NCBI GenBank assembly: GCA_003250455.1
Contig: QKGK01000089.1
Span: 1-8,273, forward strand
Direction: 5' to 3'
From: Chloroflexota bacterium
Lineage (GTDB): Bacteria > Chloroflexota > Anaerolineae > Anaerolineales > UBA11579
Length of the DNA stretch: 8,273 nucleotides
The stretch's first letter is position 1. Each line of letters begins with the position of its first letter. Positions 1 to 5,651 of this stretch are shown here, piece by piece. The notes below the pieces were generated by a model. That model worked only from the letters and a program-made list of their open reading frames with translations, searched no databases and was not told where the DNA came from. The position numbers were made by a program, and so were the translations under genes.

Positions 1-13
1 AAGCTTTGACAGG

Positions 14-40
14 ATTAGTCGAGGGGTATGTTCGACTAAT
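14..40. repeat. Perfect 9-bp inverted repeat (stem-loop)
   Basis: ATTAGTCGA (14-22) and TCGACTAAT (32-40) are exact reverse complements separated by 9 nt. No T-run follows on either strand, so a classical terminator is unlikely. It could be an operator, a recombination site or part of a mobile-element end. The window edge hides what lies to the left. Confidence 0.6.
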
Positions 41-83
41 AAACTTACTTACCGTTCTCTCAGAGCGACTTAATCTTATGCTA

Positions 84-116
84 AAATGTCCCGAAATCTA
101 TGGGGCAAATGTCCCG
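84..116 (+). repeat. 10-bp direct repeat pair AAATGTCCCG
   Basis: AAATGTCCCG occurs at 84-93 and again at 107-116, a start-to-start distance of 23 bp (about two helical turns). Repeats spaced this way are typical of protein-binding sites, either regulator boxes or transposase-binding repeats near the end of an insertion sequence. No transposase gene is in the window, so the role is open. Confidence 0.6.
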
Positions 117-126
117 GACGGAATAT

Positions 127-164
127 AAATTTTCTATCCATCTCCATAGAAATTTTCTATGGAG
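127..164. repeat. Composite direct and inverted repeat
   Basis: AAATTTTCTAT occurs twice as a direct repeat (127-137 and 150-160). The second copy is part of an almost perfect palindrome, CTCCATAGAAA (142-152), a single T, then TTTCTATGGAG (154-164). The result is three related half-sites in 38 bp. As RNA it could form a strong hairpin some 160 nt downstream of the btuD stop, but without the U-tract of a classical terminator. An operator array or mobile-element end is equally possible. Confidence 0.6.
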
Positions 165-324
165 TCTCAGCTTGTGTGATTATTTGGGTAGATTTTTATT
201 TCAGGGCTATTTAGAACCAGAGACGGACAGCTTCTTTCCCACAGTGATCCCATTACTCAATCCCAACCATGTACTCGCAGGTGTATCAGTTAGGAATCAG
301 ATGCAGAGGAACACTACCCCTTCC

Positions 325-1104
325 CTAAATGCGATCCGTTTTTTGTAAAATGATCGGGTTGTTATTCTCCGGGTGGTGGATGACTTCCACATCAGCATGG
401 TAGGCCTGGCTGATCATTTCGACGGTGAGCACCTCTTCAGGAGATCCAAAAGCGGCCAATCGTCCGCCGACCATCAGGGCCGCTTTGTCGGCAAACAGCG
501 AGACCAAGTTCAGGTCGTGCAGCACCATCAGCACGGCAAGATCACATTGATAGGCCTGCTCGCGCACCAGTGAAAGCAAGGTGCCCTGGTGCTGTAAATC
601 CAGGTGATTGGTGGGCTCGTCCAGGATCAGAAGCGGCGTGCTCTGCGCCAGGGCACGGGCCAACATGACGCGCTGCTGTTCCCCGCCGGAGAGTTCTGCA
701 ATCCGCCGCTGGGCGAGTGAAGTGGTCCTGGTATTTTCCATCGCCTGGGCAACCTGCCGCCGGTCTTCTTCTGAGGGCTTGCCTGTCCAGGACATATAAG
801 CCGTGCGCCCCATCATCACCACCTGCTCGACAGTAAAAGCGCCGCCCAGGTAAGAAACCTGCGGGACAACGGCCAAAATCCTGGCGCGCTGGGGAGGCTG
901 CAAGCGGGTCAGCTCGGTATCGTTGAAGGTAACGCTGCCGGAGGTCACCGGGGTGACGCCGCTGACGCCGCGCACCAGCGATGTTTTTCCAGCCCCGTTG
1001 GGACCGATAAGGGCGACAACTTCCCCGGGTGTGACCTGGAGCGAAACCTGATCGACCACCCGGTGCGTGCCGTAATAAATGGTGAGCGCATCGATCTTCA
1101 GCAT
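325..1104 (-). CDS. btuD: Cobalamin ABC importer ATP-binding protein
   Basis: This 259-aa cytoplasmic ATPase energises the B12 importer encoded with it. All ABC motifs are present and intact: aromatic A-loop near Y10-Y11, Walker A GPNGAGKT (34-41), Q-loop Q82, signature LSGGEQQR (138-145), Walker B LLILDEP (158-164) with catalytic Glu163, D-loop HLDL (167-170) and switch histidine H196. Length and motif spacing fit the BtuD/FecE/HmuV family of type II importers. I chose the ATG at 1104 over an in-frame ATG at 1143. At 1104 the ATG overlaps the permease stop as TAATG and has a purine-rich GAGGTG upstream, whereas the earlier start adds 13 residues that align with no ABC domain. It is the last gene of the operon, translationally coupled to btuC. 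Sequence alone cannot separate B12 from siderophore ATPases; the B12 assignment comes from the riboswitch upstream. Confidence 0.93.
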   Translation of the reverse strand: MLKIDALTIYYGTHRVVDQVSLQVTPGEVVALIGPNGAGKTSLVRGVSGVTPVTSGSVTFNDTELTRLQPPQRARILAVVPQVSYLGGAFTVEQVVMMGRTAYMSWTGKPSEEDRRQVAQAMENTRTTSLAQRRIAELSGGEQQRVMLARALAQSTPLLILDEPTNHLDLQHQGTLLSLVREQAYQCDLAVLMVLHDLNLVSLFADKAALMVGGRLAAFGSPEEVLTVEMISQAYHADVEVIHHPENNNPIILQKTDRI

Positions 1105-2141
1105 TACCAGAACACCTCGGCTTTGGCCCGCCGCAGGATCCACAAAAAAAATGGAGCGCCGATCATGGCAGTCACGATCCCGACAGGCAGTACGCTGGGA
1201 GCCATGATCCAGCGGGCAATCACATCGGCAAACAGCAGGGTAGTGCCCCCGGCCAGGGTGGAGAGCGGGATCAGGCGGCGGTAGTCCGGTCCCCAGATCA
1301 TGCGGAGCACATGCGGCACTACCAGGCCGATAAAGCCGATCACGCCGGAGAAAGATACCGCCACCGCCGTGGTGATGGAGGCGACCACGATAATGATCGT
1401 TTTGGCACGCTCCACCGAAAGGCCCAACTGCTTGGCCTGCTCCTCACCAAACTGGAGCAAATTGAGTGGATGCCCAAGGACGGACAGCAGCCCCATCCCC
1501 AGCAGCATGTACGGCAGGGCGGCCAGCACCGGGTTCCATCCCGCCATGGGAGATCCGCCCAACAGGAAAGAGATCGCCCGGTAAACGGCATCGTTATTTT
1601 TGAGCATCAGGAATGAGGTAGCCGCCGACAAAAAGGCAGAGACCGCCACTCCGGCCAGGATCAATGTGGTGAGCGGCACAAGGTTCCCTACTTTGGCGAG
1701 GTTGTAGACCACCACCACGGTGAGCACAGCCCCGACAAAAGCCGCCAGCGGGATGAAATAAAACCCCAGCAGGGTATCCGGCCATTGCAGGGTGAGGGCA
1801 GCCACGGCCCCCAGCCCGGCACCTGAAGCCACGCCGATCAGGTAAGGGTCGGCCAGCGGGTTGCGAAACAGGCCCTGGTAGGCTGCCCCACTGGAAGCCA
1901 GGGCGGCACCTGTGAGCATGATTAGGATTGCGTGAGGAAGGCGGATGCTGAGGATGATGGTCTCAAAATGGGCCGGCCAATCGGCAGTGATCCCTGCCGA
2001 GGGCAATTTGGAGATCAAGATCTCAATGAGGGTGCCGGGAGAGATGAAGACTGCCCCAATGGCAACATTGACCACCAGCGCTGTAATCAGCAGCACCAGG
2101 TTGAATGTGAAGGGGGGAGCTTTTTTAATCAGCTTATTCAT
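1104..2141 (-). CDS. btuC: Cobalamin ABC importer permease, FecCD/BtuC family
   Basis: This 345-aa inner-membrane permease belongs to the FecCD/BtuC family, whose members have about ten membrane helices and act as homodimers. Visible family signatures are RLPH (67-70), the GAAYQGLFRNPLADPYLIG block (85-103), the cytoplasmic segment GEEQAKQLGLSVERAK (232-247) that normally docks on the ATPase, the block SGVIGFIGLVVPHVLR (265-280) and a final hydrophobic helix with LPVGIVTAMIGAPFF (318-332) followed by a basic tail. Hydrophobic stretches cover nearly the whole length. It starts 66 nt after the btuF stop and ends in a TAATG overlap with btuD. Its start has only a weak ribosome binding site, and a 9-bp stem-loop sits just upstream (2154-2179). 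Both would keep the permease below the binding protein in abundance, as is usual in such operons. Confidence 0.93.
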   Translation of the reverse strand: MNKLIKKAPPFTFNLVLLITALVVNVAIGAVFISPGTLIEILISKLPSAGITADWPAHFETIILSIRLPHAILIMLTGAALASSGAAYQGLFRNPLADPYLIGVASGAGLGAVAALTLQWPDTLLGFYFIPLAAFVGAVLTVVVVYNLAKVGNLVPLTTLILAGVAVSAFLSAATSFLMLKNNDAVYRAISFLLGGSPMAGWNPVLAALPYMLLGMGLLSVLGHPLNLLQFGEEQAKQLGLSVERAKTIIIVVASITTAVAVSFSGVIGFIGLVVPHVLRMIWGPDYRRLIPLSTLAGGTTLLFADVIARWIMAPSVLPVGIVTAMIGAPFFLWILRRAKAEVFW

Positions 2142-2153
2142 TGAGGCATCGCC

Positions 2154-2179
2154 GAGGTGGGGACATCTGCCCCCACCTC
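2154..2179 (-). repeat. Stem-loop between btuF and btuC
   Basis: GAGGTGGGG (2154-2162) and CCCCACCTC (2171-2179) are perfect complements around an 8-nt loop. The hairpin lies between the btuF stop and the btuC start, 12 nt from the btuC ATG, and has no T-run. It may protect the 3' end of the btuF message from decay or dampen btuC translation. That role is an inference from position only. Confidence 0.6.
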
Positions 2180-2207
2180 AACTGATAGATGCGAAAACCG
2201 CAAGCGG

Positions 2208-3260
2208 TTATTCAAACAATTCCGGATGGATCAGTTTTGCCATCTCTTCCAGACCGTCCACCAGGCGCGGGCCGGGGCGGCTGACGGTGTCATCGTTGAA
2301 GGGATATACCTGTCCGGTCTGCACGGCGCTGATCGCGTCCCAGCCGGGGCGGGCGGAAACATCTTCGACAGTGACGCCGAAGAGCGAGTCGCCGAGGAGG
2401 ATGATCTCCGGGTTCTGGGAAATCAGATCTTCTGAGCTTACCGACACCCATGCGCCTTCAAATGTAGCGCCCAGGTTTTGCCCGCCAGCCAGTATGATCA
2501 GGCTGTCGACATATGTGCCAGGGCCAGAGGTGTACGGGGCGGAAGGATCGGTGCTGTCCAATTCATAGAAGACCAGCGGTGTGGTCTCGGCGTTAGCGAT
2601 TACCTCAGTGACTGCAGCTACGCGCTCCTGAAGTGAAGTGATCAGGGTTTCGGTCTCTTCTTCGTGGGCGGTGAGGATGGCAGCCGTGCGGAGTAATTCG
2701 TACATGCCGTCCAGGTCAGACGGGTTTGGCACCTGGAATACCGTCAGCCCCAAATCGGTGAGCGATGTTACCTGTTCCGGTGTGGTCAGCGGAGCAGCCA
2801 GCACCAGGTCGGGTTCCAGCCCGAGAATGGCTTCGGTGTTCAGGTCTCCCCAGGTGCCGCCAATGCTGGGCAGTTCCAGGGCAGCTTCGGGATAATTGGT
2901 GAAGTCTTCCCGACCGACCACCTGATCTCCGGCACCAATGGCAAAGAGGATCTCGGTGACAGAGGGAGCCAATGAGATAACCCGCTGGGCAGGTCCTTCG
3001 AGGGTCACCACGGTGCCATTGGCGTCTGCCAACTCGATCGCTGCAGATTCCACCACAGGTTCTTCTGTGGGTTCCTCCACCTCTTCTGAAGCAGTGTTGT
3101 TCTCTGCGGCAGGTTCGTTCTCCACCACATTGACATTCTGGTTATTTTCGGCATCAGCCGGATTGGCTGCAACATTTTCCCCCTGGTTGCTGCCGCAAGC
3201 TGAAAGAAGTACAGCCAGCAGCAGGACCGCAATGCTCAAATTTCGTAATACACGTGACAT
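2208..3260 (-). CDS. btuF: Cobalamin-binding lipoprotein of ABC importer
   Basis: This 350-aa lipoprotein captures the corrinoid outside the membrane and delivers it to BtuC. Residues 1-22 form a lipoprotein signal with lipobox LLSAC (Cys22). Residues about 23-75 are an Asn/Glu-rich linker of low complexity. The periplasmic-binding fold of the BtuF/FhuD/FepB class begins near residue 92 with RVISLAPSVTEILFAIGAGD and VVGREDFTNYP, and ends with RPGPRLVDGLEEMAKLIHPE (329-348), the usual C-terminal helix of this family. I chose the ATG at 3260 because AAGGAG (3273-3268) lies 7 nt upstream and the signal peptide begins there. The in-frame ATG at 3338 would place coding sequence across the leader terminator. 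This is the first gene of the operon, under a B12 riboswitch. The fold alone would also permit a siderophore or heme ligand. Confidence 0.93.
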   Translation of the reverse strand: MSRVLRNLSIAVLLLAVLLSACGSNQGENVAANPADAENNQNVNVVENEPAAENNTASEEVEEPTEEPVVESAAIELADANGTVVTLEGPAQRVISLAPSVTEILFAIGAGDQVVGREDFTNYPEAALELPSIGGTWGDLNTEAILGLEPDLVLAAPLTTPEQVTSLTDLGLTVFQVPNPSDLDGMYELLRTAAILTAHEEETETLITSLQERVAAVTEVIANAETTPLVFYELDSTDPSAPYTSGPGTYVDSLIILAGGQNLGATFEGAWVSVSSEDLISQNPEIILLGDSLFGVTVEDVSARPGWDAISAVQTGQVYPFNDDTVSRPGPRLVDGLEEMAKLIHPELFE

Positions 3261-3279
3261 TGTCCAACTCCTTAGGGTT

Positions 3280-3310
3280 AAAAAAATAAACCCGCCATCG
3301 AGGCGGGTTT
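3280..3310 (-). terminator. Riboswitch-controlled intrinsic terminator (attenuator)
   Basis: Read on the minus strand, AAACCCGCC (3310-3302), a 5-nt loop and GGCGGGTTT (3296-3288) form a 9-bp stem, followed by ATTTTTTT (3287-3280). It lies between the B12 aptamer and the btuF ribosome binding site, so termination here would silence the whole btu operon. The same stem is followed by a run of five T (3308-3312) on the plus strand, so it could also act in that direction, though no plus-strand gene requires it. Confidence 0.88.
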
Positions 3311-3322
3311 TTGACTGGTTTA

Positions 3323-3344
3323 TGGAGCATGTATACATGCTCCA
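3323..3344. repeat. Perfect 22-bp palindrome in the btu leader
   Basis: The left half TGGAGCATGTA (minus strand, 3344-3334) is followed directly by its exact reverse complement with no spacer. It sits between the aptamer and the terminator stem. As RNA it could fold into a hairpin with a few central bases unpaired; as DNA it has the symmetry of an operator for a dimeric regulator. It is not part of the standard cobalamin aptamer. Confidence 0.75.
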
Positions 3345-3374
3345 ATGTTCTCATCCCTGGCCGCGAGAGATTGA

Positions 3375-3394
3375 TGGTTGAAAAACTTCAACCA
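3375..3394 (-). repeat. Leader hairpin directly after the B12 aptamer
   Basis: On the minus strand TGGTTGAA (3394-3387), loop GTTT, and TTCAACCA (3382-3375) form a perfect 8-bp stem about 8 nt after the P1 helix of the riboswitch. It belongs to the expression platform and may be a pausing or switching hairpin. The TGGTT arm could also pair with AACCA at 3320-3316. Confidence 0.6.
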
Positions 3395-3401
3395 ATTGAA
3401 C

Positions 3402-3581
3402 TTGACCACGGCGGGCGACCTGGCTTGATCGAAAAAGCAAAAACTCTGCTTTTTCAATTTAACAGTTGCGGGACAGCACCGGACTTCCGGCGTTCAAGGA
3501 ACGCCAGGCACCGGTTTCGCCATGAACAAGTTGTCTGCTTGTTCCGCCTACCCATCCGGGGGTTAAGGCACCGCGGCCAAA
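3402..3581 (-). promoter_or_regulatory. Cobalamin (B12) riboswitch aptamer
   Basis: The minus strand carries the highly conserved cobalamin aptamer core GCTGTCCCGCAACTGT (3477-3462), preceded by GCGAAACCGGTGCC (3520-3507) and GGAAGTCCGG (3488-3479), whose CCGG segments (3514-3511 and 3482-3479) pair. The 3' part AAGCCAGGTCGCCCGCC (3426-3410) matches the usual 3' block of this class. A closing P1 helix is visible: GGCCGCGG (3578-3571) pairs fully, with two G-U pairs, to CCGTGGTC (3411-3404), and two flanking U-A pairs extend it. Peripheral stems include GAACAAG/CTTGTTC (3544-3538, 3530-3524), GGCGTTC/GAACGCC (3505-3499, 3495-3489) and GAAAAAGCA/TGCTTTTTC (3455-3447, 3439-3431). It lies upstream of an importer operon with a terminator in between, so B12 binding is expected to switch the operon off. 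Exact ends are my estimate. Confidence 0.93.
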
Positions 3582-3608
3582 GAAGTATGCTGTTGTTAAG
3601 GTGTGTGC

Positions 3609-3636
3609 ATTTTACCACAAAGAATTTGAATGGCAA
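3609..3636 (-). promoter_or_regulatory. Sigma70-like promoter for the btu leader and operon
   Basis: On the minus strand TTGCCA (3636-3631) and TAAAAT (3614-3609) are separated by 16 nt. This places transcription start near 3602, about 20 nt before the riboswitch P1 helix, giving a leader of roughly 340 nt. It lies just past the lutC stop, so the btu operon has its own promoter. No terminator separates it from lutC, so read-through from the lut operon is possible and would also pass through the riboswitch. Confidence 0.7.
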
Positions 3637-3649
3637 GATGCTTTTCAGA

Positions 3650-4270
3650 CTAATCCGGGTAGACAAGTACAACCAGACGCCTGGGTCCATGCACGCCCAC
3701 CACCAGAGATTGCTCAATATCCGAGGTTTTGCTCGGCCCGCTGACAAATACCAGATTGGAAGGGAACTCTTCCGGACGTTTCGGCAGCCATTCAAAGATG
3801 CTTGGCAGCAGTTTGGATGTGGGCAGCAGCACGATATGGATGGGGGGCAGCAGGGAAGTGGTGCGGGCCAGGGTTTCGCTGACTTCCAGCACAAGGGTAC
3901 CGGTTTCAGCAAAGGCCCAGGCAGCGCTGGTGAGTCCGGCATGGGCACGGGCGCACACTGTACGAAAATTGCTGGTCTCATCCGGGAAAAAGAACTCCTG
4001 ATCGGGAAAATGGGTGTACACATCCAGCCCGATGACAGGATCTTCATGGTGCGCTACTACGATGTCAATCTCTTCTGCGGTGAAAAGCTCAGCAAGTTTT
4101 TTAATGGCAGCGTCAAGGTCTGGGAGCAGAATCACTTCTCCACCTGCCCCATTGAGCACTTGGGCAAAGTGATCGGCCAGATCGGGATACTCTCTGCGGC
4201 GCGTTTTCAGCTCCAGCGGTTTTACCGGGGACTTCTTCAGGCGGGCGAGGATCTCATCCCTGGCGCTCAT
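3650..4270 (-). CDS. lutC: Lactate utilization protein C (LUD domain)
   Basis: This 206-aa LUD-domain (LutC/YkgG) protein is the third component of the LutABC complex, which oxidises L-lactate to pyruvate in the cytoplasm in many bacteria. Recognisable blocks are GLTSAAWAFAETGTLVLEVS (112-131) and SGPSKTSDIEQSLVVGVHGP (177-196), both characteristic of LutC, and the length is normal for the family. The ATG at 4270 has an excellent AGGAGG 6 nt upstream and overlaps the end of lutB by 17 bp, pointing to translational coupling. It is the last gene of the operon; the stop is followed within about 15 bp by the -35 of the btu promoter. The exact catalytic role of LutC is not settled in the family. 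No lactate permease is visible beside it, so the substrate is inferred from the complete lutABC set. Confidence 0.92.
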   Translation of the reverse strand: MSARDEILARLKKSPVKPLELKTRRREYPDLADHFAQVLNGAGGEVILLPDLDAAIKKLAELFTAEEIDIVVAHHEDPVIGLDVYTHFPDQEFFFPDETSNFRTVCARAHAGLTSAAWAFAETGTLVLEVSETLARTTSLLPPIHIVLLPTSKLLPSIFEWLPKRPEEFPSNLVFVSGPSKTSDIEQSLVVGVHGPRRLVVLVYPD

Positions 4271-5651
4271 CGGGTTCCTCCTGCATGGCAGCCCACTGCT
4301 GGCGGAAAGATTTCTGCGCCACCATGGGGTACTGCTCCAGTTGATTGAACTTGATATTGAAGAGCTTCATCATCAGCTGCCCGAAGCGCCCCAGGCCAAA
4401 GAAAACCTGCATCCAGAGAGGGGTTGCCAGCATGCGGGAGGCAGTTTGCTCCAGCACACGCTCTGGCAGCGGCACCAGGCCTTGCTCCACCTGGTCCACC
4501 CGCAGCTCCCGGAGCATGCGCGGCAGGTCTATACGCACCGGGCAAACGTCCAGGCAGGCGCCGCATAAGGTGCTGGCGTTGGGCAGCCCTTTGTAATTTT
4601 CCAGGCCAAACAGCAGCGGCGAGATGACCGCCCCAATCGGCCCGCTGTAAGGGCTATGGTAGGCATGCCCGCCCGAGGCCAAATACACCGGGCAAACGCT
4701 CAGGCAGGCCCCACAGCGGATGCACTGCAGGGCTTCTTCATATTTCGTCCCGGTGATGCGGCTGCGGTTGTTATCCAGCAGGATGATATGCACCTCTTCC
4801 GGGCCATCCAGCTCGGTGTCCCTGGCTGGGCCGGTGATCACAGAGGTGTACACCGATAAAGCCTGTCCGGTGGAGAAGCGCGCCAGCAGGGACAGCCACA
4901 CACCTGCCTCTTCCCAGGTCGGCGCCAGGCGTTCAATGCCCATAACGGCGATATGCACTTTGGGCAGGCTGGTGGTCAGACGGCCGTTGCCTTCGTTGGT
5001 CACCAGGACAATGCTGCCGGTCTCTGCGACACCCAGGTTGACCCCGCTGATGCCGATATCGGCTTCGAGAAATATCTGGCGCAGGGTCTGGCGTGCCACC
5101 TGCGTCAGGGTTGAGGGTGTGCTATCCACGCGCTGGCCGATCTTATCGGCAAACAGGTCGGCAACCTGCCCGGCAGTCTGGTGAATAGCGGGGGCAATAA
5201 TATGGGAAGGCGTTTCCCCGGCCAGCTGGATAATATATTCCCCCAGATCGGTTTCCACCACCCGCATTCCGGCTTCCTCAAGCATCTGGTTGAGGTGGAC
5301 TTCTTCGGTGACCATGGACTTGCTCTTGACCACCCGGCGGGCATTATGCTGGCGGGCAATCTCCAGCACGATATTGCCCAAATCTTCCTTGCCCTGCGCC
5401 CAATGCACCTGAGCTCCGGCCCGGGCGGCATTGCGCTCAAATTCCTGCAAGTGCTCGCCAAGGTTGGCAACCGTGGCAGCACGGATCTGCTTCAGTTCAT
5501 CGCGGAGTTCATCTACGTCCGGCACTCGCTCGAGGGCAGCAGCTCGAGCCCCGCGGTTGCGCTGCATTGCGGTGGCATAAGCCCCACTGAGGCGTTTGTC
5601 CCGGATGGTCTTGAGCGCAATTTTACGAAAGGCTTTTTCGTCCACTTTCAT
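4254..5651 (-). CDS. lutB: Lactate utilization iron-sulfur protein B
   Basis: This 465-aa protein joins a LUD domain (about residues 60-300) to a ferredoxin-type iron-sulfur region. The first cluster motif is CIRCGACLSVCP (C310, C313, C316, C320). The second is TLCGACLDVCP (C363, C366, C370), with the three-cysteine form usual for LutB. The LUD part shows GVNLGVAETGSIVLVTNEGN (203-222). It is thought to carry electrons in the LutABC L-lactate oxidation complex. Length is normal for LutB/LldF. The ATG at 5651 overlaps the lutA stop as ATGA and has GGAGGAG 8 nt upstream. The C-terminal 130 residues lie beyond the second cluster and resemble the usual LutB tail. No broken motif is visible. It is the middle gene of a lutA-lutB-lutC operon in the same order as in Bacillus subtilis. 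Confidence 0.94.
   Translation of the reverse strand: MKVDEKAFRKIALKTIRDKRLSGAYATAMQRNRGARAAALERVPDVDELRDELKQIRAATVANLGEHLQEFERNAARAGAQVHWAQGKEDLGNIVLEIARQHNARRVVKSKSMVTEEVHLNQMLEEAGMRVVETDLGEYIIQLAGETPSHIIAPAIHQTAGQVADLFADKIGQRVDSTPSTLTQVARQTLRQIFLEADIGISGVNLGVAETGSIVLVTNEGNGRLTTSLPKVHIAVMGIERLAPTWEEAGVWLSLLARFSTGQALSVYTSVITGPARDTELDGPEEVHIILLDNNRSRITGTKYEEALQCIRCGACLSVCPVYLASGGHAYHSPYSGPIGAVISPLLFGLENYKGLPNASTLCGACLDVCPVRIDLPRMLRELRVDQVEQGLVPLPERVLEQTASRMLATPLWMQVFFGLGRFGQLMMKLFNIKFNQLEQYPMVAQKSFRQQWAAMQEEPDERQG

Larger units (their letters stand above)
1..324. other. Non-coding, AT-rich, repeat-dense left flank
   Basis: This stretch lies downstream of the minus-strand btuD stop and is visibly richer in A+T than the rest of the window. 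One open frame (100-348, plus) runs through it, but it has no ribosome binding site, no recognisable family and overlaps the end of btuD, so I do not call it. The stretch holds one stem-loop (14-40), one 10-bp direct repeat pair (84-116) and one composite direct/inverted repeat (127-164), listed separately. From about 165 to 324 I see nothing recognisable. No clear intrinsic terminator for the btu operon is visible. Nothing fixes whether this is a relic of a mobile element or the regulatory region of a gene to the left. Confidence 0.6.

Noticed and set aside
1..6. HindIII site AAGCTT exactly at the window start
   Set aside because: Might mark a clone end, but a six-base site at an edge is weak evidence and has no biological meaning here.
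100..348. Open frame of 82 codons on the plus strand
   Set aside because: No ribosome binding site, no recognisable family, runs into the 3' end of btuD on the opposite strand and crosses repeat sequences; probably chance.
1105..1143. Longer btuD start at 1143
   Set aside because: The added 13 residues lie inside the permease gene and match no ABC domain; the ATG at 1104 forms a TAATG overlap with a good ribosome binding site.
325..3260. Siderophore or heme importer instead of a B12 importer
   Set aside because: The three proteins alone would allow it, but the cobalamin riboswitch directly upstream makes corrinoid import far more likely.
3261..3338. Longer btuF start at 3338
   Set aside because: It would run across the leader palindrome and terminator and place 26 residues before the lipoprotein signal; the ATG at 3260 has AAGGAG at the right distance.
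3311..4348. 345-codon open frame on the plus strand across the riboswitch and lutC
   Set aside because: It is antisense to lutC and the structured leader, shows no family features and has low-complexity composition; a shadow of the real features.
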